The notes below the pieces were generated by a model. It saw only the letters and a list, made by a program, of their open reading frames with translations, had not been told where the DNA came from and made no database searches. Shown piece by piece: positions 1 to 8,900 of a stretch of 64,000 nt of DNA. Position numbers and translations under genes: made by a program. How positions within the stretch are numbered: the first letter of the stretch is position 1; every line of letters begins with the position of its first letter. The stretch lies in assembly GCF_001692445.1 (NCBI RefSeq), contig NZ_MAQA01000009.1:33153-97152 (forward strand), given 5' to 3'. This DNA is from Oerskovia enterophila. GTDB taxonomy: Bacteria > Actinomycetota > Actinomycetes > Actinomycetales > Cellulomonadaceae.

Positions 1-677
1 AGGAAGATCGTGCCCTGGTTCCGCACGATCACGGTCTCGTCGCTCATCGCGGGCACGTACGCGCCGCCCGCGGTGCACGAGCCCAGGACCGCCGCGATCT
101 GCGGGATGCCCGCGGCCGAGAGCCGGGCCTGGTGGTAGAAGATCCGGCCGAAGTGGTCACGGTCGGGGAAGACCTCGGCCTGGAGCGGCAGGAACGCGCC
201 GCCCGAGTCGACCAGGTAGACGCACGGCAGCCGGTTCTCGAGCGCGATCTCCTGGGCCCGCAGGTGCTTCTTGACCGTGAGCGGGTGGTAGGTGCCACCC
301 TTGACCGTCGCGTCGTTGCACACGACCAGCACCTGGCGGCCCTCGACCAGGCCGATCCCCGCGATCACGCCCGCACCGGGCCACTCGCCGCCCAACATCC
401 CCTCGGCCGCGAGCGGCGCGATCTCCAGGAACGGGCTGCCCTCGTCGAGCAGGTGCTCGACGCGCTCGCGCGGCAGCAGCTTGCCGCGCGCGACGTGCCG
501 CGCCCGGGACGCCTCGGGGCCGCCGAGCGCGGCACGGGCCGTGCGCTCGCGCAGCCCCGCGACGAGCGCTCGCTGGGCCGCGTCGTTGGCCCGGGCCGTG
601 GCGGAGGCCGGGTCGACGGTCGTCCCCAGGACGTCGCCGACGCCCGGCGCGCGCGTGCTCGGGAGGGTCGCGGTCAC
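1..677 (-). CDS. Acyl-CoA carboxylase carboxyltransferase (beta) subunit, partial; methylcrotonyl-CoA carboxylase type
   Basis: This is the N-terminal part (about 225 residues) of a biotin-dependent acyl-CoA carboxylase beta chain; the rest lies beyond the left edge. Such chains transfer CO2 from carboxybiotin to an acyl-CoA. Visible family blocks are [17 protein letters not shown], the [19 protein letters not shown] stretch, [15 protein letters not shown] and [16 protein letters not shown], which match methylcrotonyl-CoA/geranyl-CoA carboxylases better than AccD5-type propionyl chains. The GTG start overlaps the stop of the upstream E2 gene (GTGA), so translation is probably coupled. Position after a branched-chain keto-acid dehydrogenase supports a role in leucine breakdown (inference). 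There is no frameshift in the N-terminal reading frame. Confidence 0.9.
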   Translation of the reverse strand, partial: MTATLPSTRAPGVGDVLGTTVDPASATARANDAAQRALVAGLRERTARAALGGPEASRARHVARGKLLPRERVEHLLDEGSPFLEIAPLAAEGMLGGEWPGAGVIAGIGLVEGRQVLVVCNDATVKGGTYHPLTVKKHLRAQEIALENRLPCVYLVDSGGAFLPLQAEVFPDRDHFGRIFYHQARLSAAGIPQIAAVLGSCTAGGAYVPAMSDETVIVRNQGTIF

Positions 678-2815
678 GACGTGCCCCCCGTCCGGCGAGC
701 GGCCTGGTCGTCAGGGTCAGCCGGGTCGCCCGGGTCGCCCGGGTCGCCCGCGAGCAGCAGGGCGAGCGCCGGGTCGGCGAGCAGCGCACCGAGCTCGGCG
801 AGGAAGCGGGCGCCCTGCTCGCCGTCGACCACACGGTGGTCGAACGACAGGCTCAGCGTCACGACGTCGCGCAGCGCGACGTGCCCCTCGTGCTCCCACG
901 GGCGGCGGCGCACGGCCCCGACGCCCAGGATCGCGGCCTCCCCCGGGACCAGGATCGGCGTCCCGGCGTCGACGCCGAACACCCCGACGTTGGTGATCGT
1001 GATGGTCCCGCCCGTCAGCCGCTCGGGCGCGGTGCGTCCGCTGCGGGCCGTCGCGGTGAGGTCCGCGAGCGCCTCGGCGAGGCCCGTGAGCCCGAGCGTG
1101 TGCGCGTCGGGCACGTGCGGCACGACGAGCCCTCGCTCGGTCGCGACCGCTATCCCCAGGTGCACGCGCGGGCTGTGGACGATCTCGGCGCTCCCGTCCG
1201 GCAGGTCCTCCCACCGGCTGGCGAGCGACGGGTGCCGCGGCAGCACGACGCACAGCGCCCGCGCCACGAGCGCCAGGACCGTGATGCGCGTCCCGCGGGC
1301 GAGCGGGTGGCTCCGGAGCCGGTCGAGGAGCTCGGTGCTGGGCGTGACATCGACCGTGAGGAAGACGGTCGCCTGGGGAGCGGTGAACGCGCTCGCGACC
1401 ATCGCGGCGGCGGTGTGCTTGCGCACGCCGCGCACGGGGGTGCGCGTCTCGCGGGTACCAGGGTCGCCCGTCCGGCGGCCGGGGGTCCCGTCGGCGCGCA
1501 GGCCCGACGGCGTCGCTCCCGGCCCGTCGCCAGGTCGCGCGGCTGCCGCACGGTCGCCACGAGCACCACGGTCCGACGGCGTCGCTCCCGGCTCGTGGCC
1601 CGGCGCGGTCGGCGTGCTGTCCGCGTCGGGCGGGGGGAAGCTGCCGGCACGACGGGCTGCCGCGCGGGCCAGCCCGGACTGGCCGAGGATGTCGCGCAAC
1701 GAGGTCGGCGCGAAGCGCCCCGTGGTGCGGAGCGCGGCCTCGTCCCCGTCTGTCCCGGTGGTGTCGTGGCCCGCCGTGTCGCGGTCGGCGACGTCGCCGG
1801 TCACGAACCCTCTGGACAGCGGACCCGCGGTGGCCGTGCTCGGCAGGCCGTGGACGCCGTTGCGCTCGCGCCCCGTCCCCGCTCCTCGACCGGCCGGGGC
1901 GCCGGTCCCTGTCCCGGTCCGGTGGCCCGTCGCCTGTTCGGGCCCTGCGGCCGTGCCGTCCCTGGCCCCGGCCTGCGCGCAGCTCACGGCCGACAGGACG
2001 TCCTCGCGGGTCACGAGCCCACGGGCACCTGTCCCGACGACCCGTTCGAGGTGGACCCCGAGCAGCTTGGCGAGCCGGCGCACGGGCGGCGTCGAGCGCG
2101 GTCGCTCGGCCGGGACGGCCTCACCCGCACCCGCACCCGCGATGGTCCCCGTACCGGTGCCGGGACGCTGGCCGGGCGCCGGCTCGTCCGTCGAGATCGG
2201 GCTGGTGGGGGTTCCGACCGGGCCTTCGACCCCCGTACGCCCGTTCTCGATCGCGGCGCGAGCCGGAGCACGTCGGGCACGTCGCGCGGGTCGGCCCGAC
2301 CGCTCCGGCCGCGCCCCGTACCCGACGAGGTTCGGCTGAGGCGCCTCCTCGGCGACCTCCGCGTCACCGCCGGCCGAGTCCCCCGCGGAAGCCGCGCCGT
2401 CGGGCACCCGAACCGCCGTACCAGCGCCCGCCGAACTGCCCGCGGACGCACCGCCGTCGGGCGCTCGACCCGCCTGACCCTTGCCGGACGCCCTCCCCAC
2501 GGACGCACCGCCGTCGGGCCGCGTGCCCGCGGCACCGCCTGACGAGGGCGTGCCTCCCGGCGCCTCGCCCTCGTCGGGGACCTCGAACGTCACGAGGGGT
2601 TCGCCGACGTTGACCGTCTGCCCCGGCTCGGCGTGCAGCACCGTGACGACCCCGGCGTAGGGCGAGGGGAGGTCGACGAGCGCCTTGGCGGTCTCGACCT
2701 CCGCGATGACCTGGTTCAGCTCGACCGTGTCGCCCGCGGCGACGTGCCAGCTCACGAGGTCGGACTCGGTGAGGCCCTCACCGAGGTCGGGCAGGCGGAA
2801 CTCGCGCGTGCTCAT
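674..2815 (-). CDS. bkdC: Branched-chain 2-oxo acid dehydrogenase E2 (dihydrolipoamide acyltransferase)
   Basis: This is the acyltransferase core of the dehydrogenase complex, 713 residues, longer than the usual 420-600. An N-terminal lipoyl domain holds the lipoyl lysine at about residue 44 ([14 protein letters not shown]). A peripheral-subunit-binding domain follows in the middle ([21 protein letters not shown]). The C-terminal catalytic domain ends with the acyltransferase motif [16 protein letters not shown] (HxxxDG). The extra length is in two Ala/Gly/Thr/Pro-rich linkers, one with repeated PDGGAS-like units. The ATG overlaps the E1 beta stop by one base (TGATG); an in-frame GTG sits one codon upstream. 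No E3 gene is in the window, so dihydrolipoamide dehydrogenase must be supplied from elsewhere. Confidence 0.93.
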   Translation of the reverse strand: MSTREFRLPDLGEGLTESDLVSWHVAAGDTVELNQVIAEVETAKALVDLPSPYAGVVTVLHAEPGQTVNVGEPLVTFEVPDEGEAPGGTPSSGGAAGTRPDGGASVGRASGKGQAGRAPDGGASAGSSAGAGTAVRVPDGAASAGDSAGGDAEVAEEAPQPNLVGYGARPERSGRPARRARRAPARAAIENGRTGVEGPVGTPTSPISTDEPAPGQRPGTGTGTIAGAGAGEAVPAERPRSTPPVRRLAKLLGVHLERVVGTGARGLVTREDVLSAVSCAQAGARDGTAAGPEQATGHRTGTGTGAPAGRGAGTGRERNGVHGLPSTATAGPLSRGFVTGDVADRDTAGHDTTGTDGDEAALRTTGRFAPTSLRDILGQSGLARAAARRAGSFPPPDADSTPTAPGHEPGATPSDRGARGDRAAAARPGDGPGATPSGLRADGTPGRRTGDPGTRETRTPVRGVRKHTAAAMVASAFTAPQATVFLTVDVTPSTELLDRLRSHPLARGTRITVLALVARALCVVLPRHPSLASRWEDLPDGSAEIVHSPRVHLGIAVATERGLVVPHVPDAHTLGLTGLAEALADLTATARSGRTAPERLTGGTITITNVGVFGVDAGTPILVPGEAAILGVGAVRRRPWEHEGHVALRDVVTLSLSFDHRVVDGEQGARFLAELGALLADPALALLLAGDPGDPGDPADPDDQAARRTGGTS

Positions 2816-3846
2816 CACCGTGCCGCCCCCTCGAACGCCGGGCTGCCGGACTCGTCGTACGCCCCGCGCCCCAGGACGCGGTCCACGCCGTCGAGCAGGC
2901 GGTCGAGGTCGGGGACCTGGTGCTGCTCGAGCTTGGCGGGCGGGTACGGGACGTCGTGCCCCGTGACGCGGAAGGGCGCGGCCTCGAGATGCTCGAAGCA
3001 GCGCTCGGTCGCCGCCGCGGCGATCTCGGCGCCCAGGCCCGCCTGGTGCGGCGCCTCGTGCGCGACGACCAGGTGGCCCGTCTTGCGGACCGACGCCGCC
3101 ACGGTCGCGTGGTCGATGGGCGAGAGCGAGCGCAGGTCCACGACCTCGACCGACACACCCTCGTCGGCGGCGGCGACGGCCGCGTCCCGGGCCGTCGTCA
3201 CGAGCGACCCGAACGTCACCAGCGTGACGTCGGTGCCGGGCACGACGACGCGCGCCGCGTCCATGGGCGGCGCCGAGCGGAGGTCGGCCGCCTCGTTGAC
3301 CTCGCCCTTGAGGTGGTAGCGACGCTTGGGCTCGAAGAACACGACCGGGTCGTCGCACGCGATGGCCTGCTGGAGCACGGTGTAGGCATCCTGCGGGTCG
3401 GAGACGGTCACGACACGCAGTCCCGCGGTGTGCGCGAAGTACGCCTCGGGCGACTCCGAGTGGTGCTCGGCCGCGCCGAGCCCCCCGCCCACGGGGATGC
3501 GGATCGTGATCGGCAGGCGCACCGCACCGCCCGTGCGGGCGTGCATCTTGGCGAGCTGGGACACGATCTGGTCGAACGCGACGTACACGAACCCGTCGAA
3601 CTGGATCTCGCACACGGGCCGGTAGCCGCGGTACGCGAGCCCCACGGCCGTGCCCAGGATGCCCGACTCGGCGAGGGGCGTGTCGAGCACGCGGCGCGGC
3701 CCGAACTCCTTCTGCAGCCCGTCGGTCACGCGGTACACGCCGCCGAGCCGGCCCACGTCCTCGCCCATGACGACGACCTTGTCGTCGTTCGCGAGCGACC
3801 GGCGCAGCCCCGCGTTGAGGGCCTTGGCGAGCGTCAGGGTGGTCAT
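2815..3846 (-). CDS. bkdB: Branched-chain 2-oxo acid dehydrogenase E1 beta subunit
   Basis: This is the 343-residue beta chain of the thiamine-diphosphate E1 component, which pairs with the alpha chain just upstream. Family hallmarks are the start MTTLTLAKALNAGLRRSL, VVVMGEDVGRLGGVYRVTDGL, the DTPLAESGILGTAVGLAYRG block, VCEIQFDGFVYVAFDQIVSQ and the C-terminal transketolase domain with VEVVDLRSLSPID and GLGAEIAAAATE. The length is typical for the family. Its ATG overlaps the alpha stop codon (ATGA), and its own stop overlaps the E2 start, so the three genes form one coupled operon. Substrate choice (branched-chain keto acids rather than pyruvate) is inferred from the separate alpha/beta chains and the carboxylase neighbour. 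Confidence 0.94.
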   Translation of the reverse strand: MTTLTLAKALNAGLRRSLANDDKVVVMGEDVGRLGGVYRVTDGLQKEFGPRRVLDTPLAESGILGTAVGLAYRGYRPVCEIQFDGFVYVAFDQIVSQLAKMHARTGGAVRLPITIRIPVGGGLGAAEHHSESPEAYFAHTAGLRVVTVSDPQDAYTVLQQAIACDDPVVFFEPKRRYHLKGEVNEAADLRSAPPMDAARVVVPGTDVTLVTFGSLVTTARDAAVAAADEGVSVEVVDLRSLSPIDHATVAASVRKTGHLVVAHEAPHQAGLGAEIAAAATERCFEHLEAAPFRVTGHDVPYPPAKLEQHQVPDLDRLLDGVDRVLGRGAYDESGSPAFEGAAR

Positions 3847-5045
3847 CGGGCGCCTCCGGTCGGTGCGTCGGTGCCGGTCGCAGGGTCGGTGGTGCCGGCG
3901 GCGGGGTCGGCGAGCCCCTCGCCGTCCGCACCGTCGGCGAACCCTTCGAGGTACTGCGCGTACGCGGCGCGCTCGGCCGCGAGCGCCGCGTGCGGCTCGG
4001 CGTAGACATGGTCGAAGATCGTGAGCGCGGGCGGGTCCTCGAGCGCGATGCACCCGGCCCGCAGCTCGGCCGCGGCCCGGTCGGCGACGCCCTGGACGCG
4101 GGCCTCCTCGTCGGCGGTCAGCATGCCAAGCCCCGTGAGGTAGGTCCGGTAGCGGGAGATCGGGTCGCGGCCGGTCCAGGTCTCGAGCTCCGCGGGGTCG
4201 CGGTAGCGCGTGGGGTCGTCGGCCGTGGTGTGCGGCCCCATGCGGTAGGTCACGGCCTCGACGAACGTGGCGCCGCCGCCGGTGCGGGCCCGGTCGAGGG
4301 CCTCGTGCGTCACGGCGAGGACCGCGAGGACGTCGTTGCCGTCGACGCGCACGCCCGGGAGCCCGAACCCCGCGGCGCGGTCGACGAGCGGCACGGTCGA
4401 CTGGAGCGTCACGGGCTCCGAGATCGCCCACTGGTTGTTCTGGCAGAAGAACACCACGGGGGCGCCGTAGGTCGCGGCGAAGACGAACGCCTCGTTGACG
4501 TCGCCCTGGCTCATGGCGCCGTCGCCCAGGTAGGCGACCGCGACGGCGTCGGCACCGTCGTTCTGGATGCCCATGGCGTAGCCCGTCGCATGCAGGGTCT
4601 GGGCGCCGATGATGACCTGAGGCGTCGCCATGTTGACCGCGTACGGGTCCCAGCCCGACGCCGTCACGCCGCGCCACACCCGCACGAGCTCGACGAGCGC
4701 GACGCCCCGCGTGTACGCCACGGCGTGCTCGCGATAGCTCGAGAACACGAAGTCGTCGGCGCGCAGCGCCCGGCCCGACCCGATCTGCGCGGCCTCCTGG
4801 CCCAGCAGCGGGGGCCACAGCGCGAGCTCGCCCTGGCGTTGGAGGGCCGTGGCCTCGGCATCGAGGCGCCGCACCACGATCATGTCCTCGTAGAGGCGCA
4901 GCGCGAGCGCGGGGTCCGCGTCGAGCCCTTCGAGCCATCGGTCGTACTGCGTCGATCCGTGCCGTGCACCGGTCTCGTCGAGCAGCTGGACGGCGTCCAG
5001 CCCCGTTCCCCGCACTACCCGGCTGTCCACCTGGCTGGGCGTCAT
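3843..5045 (-). CDS. bkdA: Branched-chain 2-oxo acid dehydrogenase E1 alpha subunit
   Basis: This is the 400-residue alpha chain that binds thiamine diphosphate and decarboxylates the 2-oxo acid. The TPP motif runs from GDGAMSQGDVNEAF to FFCQNNQWAIS (the GDG...NN signature). The preceding GYAMGIQNDGADAV, the SSYREHAV block and the conserved TYRMGPHTTADDPTRYR region confirm the family. A 25-residue low-complexity tail (Ala/Gly/Asp/Thr) at the C-terminus is unusual and probably disordered. The start has a fair ribosome binding site (GAGGTGACGCG before ATG). It is the first gene of the operon and faces a divergent Lrp/AsnC gene, which is the likely regulator. Confidence 0.95.
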   Translation of the reverse strand: MTPSQVDSRVVRGTGLDAVQLLDETGARHGSTQYDRWLEGLDADPALALRLYEDMIVVRRLDAEATALQRQGELALWPPLLGQEAAQIGSGRALRADDFVFSSYREHAVAYTRGVALVELVRVWRGVTASGWDPYAVNMATPQVIIGAQTLHATGYAMGIQNDGADAVAVAYLGDGAMSQGDVNEAFVFAATYGAPVVFFCQNNQWAISEPVTLQSTVPLVDRAAGFGLPGVRVDGNDVLAVLAVTHEALDRARTGGGATFVEAVTYRMGPHTTADDPTRYRDPAELETWTGRDPISRYRTYLTGLGMLTADEEARVQGVADRAAAELRAGCIALEDPPALTIFDHVYAEPHAALAAERAAYAQYLEGFADGADGEGLADPAAGTTDPATGTDAPTGGAR

Positions 5046-5204
5046 CGCGTCACCTCGCGTCTGCTCCCGTGCTCACCGTCGAGCACCCCGGCGCTCCTCG
5101 TCGAGCACCGGATACCGCGAACGTAACCCCACCCCGCACATGGCTCCAGTCATCACGGAAAGGCTGGGCAGTGTGCTGCGCGTCACAGGGATAGGCTGAA
5201 CACT
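5046..5204. promoter_or_regulatory. Divergent promoter region between bkd operon and Lrp/AsnC gene
   Basis: This 159-bp gap separates two divergent genes, so both promoters must lie here. On the plus strand TAGGCT (5192-5197) ends 7 nt before the GTG of the regulator gene, with no Shine-Dalgarno sequence, which suggests a leaderless transcript. I could not find a clear Lrp-type operator palindrome. Confidence 0.4.
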
Positions 5205-5678
5205 GTGCGCAGCTACGATGCCGTCGACCTCGATCTCCTCGTCGCGCTCGCGAAGGACCCACGCGGCACGATCGTCGCGCTCGCCGAGCGCCTGCGGCTC
5301 TCGCGGAACACGGTGCACGCACGCATGGCCCACCTCGAGGAGGCCGGTGCGTTCCTCGACTTCGACCGGCGCATCGACCCGGAGTTCCTGGGGCACCCGC
5401 TGACGGCGTTCATCGAGGTCGAGGTCAAGCAGAAGGAGCTGAGCCGCATCGTGGCGACGCTCGCGGAGATCCCCGAGGTCCTCCAGGCCCACGGCCGCTC
5501 GGGCACGTCGGACCTGCGGGTACTGGTCGCGTGCCGCACCACGGACCACCTGTTCCGCATCGACGCCGCGATCCTCGCGATCGACGGTGTCGAGCGCACC
5601 GAGACCTCGCTCTCGATGGGCGAGCTCATCCCCTACCGGGTGCGGCCGCTGATCGAGCGGGCGCGCAAGACCCTCTGA
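5205..5678 (+). CDS. Lrp/AsnC family transcriptional regulator
   Basis: This 157-residue protein has the usual Lrp/AsnC layout. An N-terminal helix-turn-helix (DLDLLVALAKDPRGTIVALA then LRLSRNTVHARMAHLEEAG) is followed by the ligand-sensing RAM/AsnC domain with FIEVEVKQKEL and the HGRSGTSDLRVLVACRTTDHL stretch. These proteins sense amino acids and form octamers or higher oligomers. Its position opposite the branched-chain keto-acid dehydrogenase operon resembles the bkdR arrangement, so control of branched-chain amino acid degradation is likely (inference). The start is GTG with a TAGGCT hexamer 7 nt upstream, which fits a leaderless mRNA. Confidence 0.9.
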   Translation: MRSYDAVDLDLLVALAKDPRGTIVALAERLRLSRNTVHARMAHLEEAGAFLDFDRRIDPEFLGHPLTAFIEVEVKQKELSRIVATLAEIPEVLQAHGRSGTSDLRVLVACRTTDHLFRIDAAILAIDGVERTETSLSMGELIPYRVRPLIERARKTL

Positions 5679-5709
5679 CGAGGGCGGGGGCTCACCCAGC
5701 GGCAGAGAG

Positions 5710-5754
5710 GTCGACGGCGGAGTAGTCGACGGCGGAGTAGTCGACGGCGGAGTG
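5710..5754. repeat. Three tandem 15-bp repeats (GTCGACGGCGGAGTA)
   Basis: Three copies in a row of a 15-bp unit, the last with one change (final G), followed by a degenerate fourth copy to about 5769. Each unit contains a SalI-like GTCGAC. It lies in the 258-bp gap between the convergent Lrp gene and the large membrane protein gene. A reading frame through it on the minus strand gives a YSAVD repeat, but there is no gene support for that. Confidence 0.85.
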
Positions 5755-5813
5755 GTCGGCGGCGGGGGCTGGCAGCGGGGGCCTCAGCGAGCGGCGGAGT
5801 CCTTGACGAGCAG

Positions 5814-5870
5814 GTTCGGCTGGGCGGGAACAGCGTTCGCTGAGCAGGAGACGCTCCTGGTCAGCCGAAC
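5814..5870. other. Branched inverted-repeat structure (three-way junction)
   Basis: A 57-nt stretch in which GTTCGGCTG (5814-5822) pairs perfectly with CAGCCGAAC (5862-5870). Two further perfect hairpins lie inside: CAGCG-TT-CGCTG (5831-5842) and CAGGAG-ACG-CTCCTG (5845-5859). The whole folds as a small cloverleaf on either strand. It could be a terminator complex, a REP-like element or a small RNA. No known family is recognised. Confidence 0.6.
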
Positions 5871-5883
5871 AGCCCCGACACAA

Positions 5884-5919
5884 GCCCCCGGACCCGGCGT
5901 GGGCCGGGCCAGCGGGGGC
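5884..5919. terminator. GC-rich hairpin downstream of the large membrane protein gene
   Basis: GCCCCCG (5884-5890) pairs with CGGGGGC (5913-5919), with further complementarity inside (ACCCGGC/GCCGGGC). It lies just past the stop of the minus-strand gene that ends at 5937. There is no T-run, as is common for actinobacterial terminators. Confidence 0.5.
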
Positions 5920-5936
5920 AACCCGTTCCCTCGTCC

Positions 5937-8900
5937 TCACCGCAGGTCGCGCAGGTACGCCGCAGCGCCGTCGAACGCGGCCATGCGCCGCTCGTAGTAG
6001 ACCGCGAGGATCAGCAGCAGCCCGCCCGCGGCGGTCAGCGTGAGCATCCACGGCCCGGCCGAGATGGCCGTCCCGAGCTGGCTCACGAACACCACGAGGA
6101 TCTCGACCGGGAGCACCACGACGCCCAGGACGAACGGTGCCGCGAGGTGCAGGCGCGTCCCGACCAGCACGGCCGCGAGCGCGAGCCCGACCACGAGCAC
6201 GGCCCGCCAGGTCCGGGCGTCGGTGTAGGTCGCGAGGACCGAGGGGCCCAGCGTCGCGGCGATCCCGACCGCGAGCGTGCGCCACGAGCCCACGAACCCG
6301 ACGGGCCAGTCCGCGAGCCGCGCCACCGGCGCTCGTCCCGGCGCAGGCGCAGGACCCGACGACGCCACGAACGCCAGGTACCCCGCGACCAGCAGGCCCG
6401 CCCCGAGGGGCAGGGAGAAGACCTCGACACGCAGCTCGCGCGGGGACCAGGCGCCGATCGCGGTGACGAGCGCGAGCCCCCACACGAACCACGCCGGGGG
6501 CCAGCGCAGGTCCTCGGGCGCCGTCGCGCGCAGCGCCTGGCGCACGGTGTGCACGACGAGCACCAGGAGCGCGACCTCGAGGGACCAGGTCAGGACGATC
6601 GCGGTCCAGCTCTCGCCGACGGCGGCCACGGGCCCGACGACGGCGAGCACCATCGCGGGCGCGACCCACCACCGCCGGGCCGCGGGGGCGAGCGGGAGGT
6701 GGGCGACGTCGTCGGGCCCGGCGCCCGTCGCCCCTGGCCCCGTGGACGCCGCCGACACCAACCGGTGCCCCGCGAGCGCCGCGAGCGCGGCCCCGGCCGC
6801 GGACCAGGCGAGCGCCCCGAGGTAGGTCGCCGTCGGGTCGTCCCCGACGGCACCCGAGGCCGCGACGAACCGCAGCGCGGCGGCCAGGCCGCCGACCGAC
6901 GCGAGCACCGCCGCGAGCGACAGGTACGTCGCGGCATCCCTCGCCCACGAGGTGCTGACGCGGGTGCCGCGGGCCGCGAGCCGGCGGGCGACCTCACCAC
7001 CGACGACGAGCACGAGCCCCAGGGCGAGGAGCACGGGGTTGCGCCACGGACCGGCGTCGGGCAGGAGGATCGAGACGAGCAGCGACGGCACCACGAGCAG
7101 TGCGAGGCCCCCCGCGACCAGGCGTCGTCCACCCGGTCCGCGGCGCGCGAGGATCCCGCCGACCACGACCGCCGCGAGCGCGGGCGGCGCGGTGTACGCC
7201 TCGACGAGACCGACCCCGAGCAGACTCAGCAAGGACCACAACGCCCCGACCCACAGCGCGGCCGCGAGCCACCACGTCCAGCGGCGGGCGGGTCGACCCG
7301 CGACGACCGCGGCGCCGGTCCCCAGGACCAGGAGCACGATCATCGCGGTCTCGGGCCCCGCCGAGACGCGCACCAGCGAGAGCAGGACCGCGACCGCGGC
7401 CGTGACGAGCGTGCTGACCTCGACCGCCCGGCCGACCGGCTCGGTGTGCGCGTCCGGGAGCCCGCGCGCGCCGAGGAACGCGAGGGCCTGCGGGACGGCC
7501 ACGGCCGCGCCGGCCGTGAGGATCGCGACGAGCGGGAGCACGACGGGCGACCCGCTGCCCGGGACGAGCTCCGCGCCCAGGCACACGAGCACGACCGAGG
7601 CCGTCGGGAGCAGGAGCCCGGCCGCCGCGACCCGCACAGCGCGCGTCATCCCGGGGCGTCGTGTCAGGACCAGGACGGCCTCGAGCGCGAGCATGGTCGC
7701 GGCGGCCGCGGCCGACCAGTAGCTGCGCTCCTCGAGGACCGAGGCCACGCCCAGGACGAACGGCACCGACGTCGTGACCAGGACGGCCCACCACGAGGGA
7801 CGGTCGACGGCCCGCAGGCGCGTCACGACGATCGCCACGACCGAGGCCGTGACCGACACGACCGCGAGCGCCTCGACCCCCGCGAGGCCCGCCCACCCGA
7901 GCGTCATGCCCAGGACCAGGAGCGCGTACCCGTAGCCGAGGCCCACGAGGTACGGGCGGACCCCCGCGGGCACGACCCGTCGGGCGAGCAGCAGGAGCCC
8001 CAGCACGACGGCGCCGCCCAGGACCGCAGTCGGGCGCGCGGCCCAGGACACGACGGCCGCCATGCCCGTCAGGGCGAACGTGCCCGTGAGGGCAGCTGCG
8101 GACCACGGGGCCCGGCGCGCCGCAGCCGACCGGTCGGCGAGCACGAGGAGCGCGAGGGCCAGGGCCGCGAGCAGCCCGAACGACGTGAGCGCAGCCCACG
8201 CCGGGTGCAGCGCGATCCCGGTGAGCAGGAAGAGCACGACCCACGGCAGGCCGGCGCGGGCACCCGAGCCGAGCCACGTCCCGAGGCGGAGCACGCTCAG
8301 GCCGAGGAGCGCCAGGGCGAGCGCACCGACCCCGACGAGCGCGGCCGTCGTCGTCGCGTCGTCGAACACGCCGTCCTGGGCGAGCGGGACGTCCGTGAGC
8401 GACCACTGCGGACCTGCCGCCCGGACCGATGTCAGCGCGACCAGCACGCGCGCGGCCAGGTACCCGACCGCCGGGAGGGTCGCCGTCGCGAAGACCACGA
8501 GCGCGCCCGTCACGAGCGCCTCCCGGGAGCGTGCCGTGGCCCGCGCGGCCGTCGCGGCCGCGACCAGGACGGCGCCGGCCGCGAGCCCGGCGACGGGGGC
8601 CAGGCCGATCGACCACGGCCAGTGCCCGACGCCGAGGAGCACCGCCGCGAGGACCGCCACCGCGCCCGTGACCCACCACCAGAGCCGCTGCCCCGTGCAC
8701 CGGGCCAGGATCGCGGCCGTCGCCGCACCCCCGACCATGACCAGGGCCGCGCCGCTCCACCCGGGGAGCCACGAGACCGGCGGGACGGCCATGCCGACGA
8801 GGAGCGCGGTCGGGTACACGAGGTAGCGCGCGACCTGGAGCACGGTCGTCTCCGCGACCAGACGGGATCCGAGCCTGGTACCCGAGACGCGCGCGACCGG

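Noticed and set aside
640..677. Apparent frameshift near the N-terminus of the carboxylase beta gene
   Set aside because: A first reading dropped two bases of a CG run. Re-reading 641-660 gives a continuous frame from the GTG at 677 with no shift.
132..4938. Very long Arg/Ala/Pro-rich reading frames on both strands
   Set aside because: In GC-rich coding DNA the antisense and shifted frames stay open. They lack family homology and overlap the well-supported dehydrogenase genes.
5692..6948. Frame through the 15-bp repeats giving a YSAVD peptide repeat
   Set aside because: It is antisense/shifted to the large membrane protein gene for most of its length and has no plausible start.
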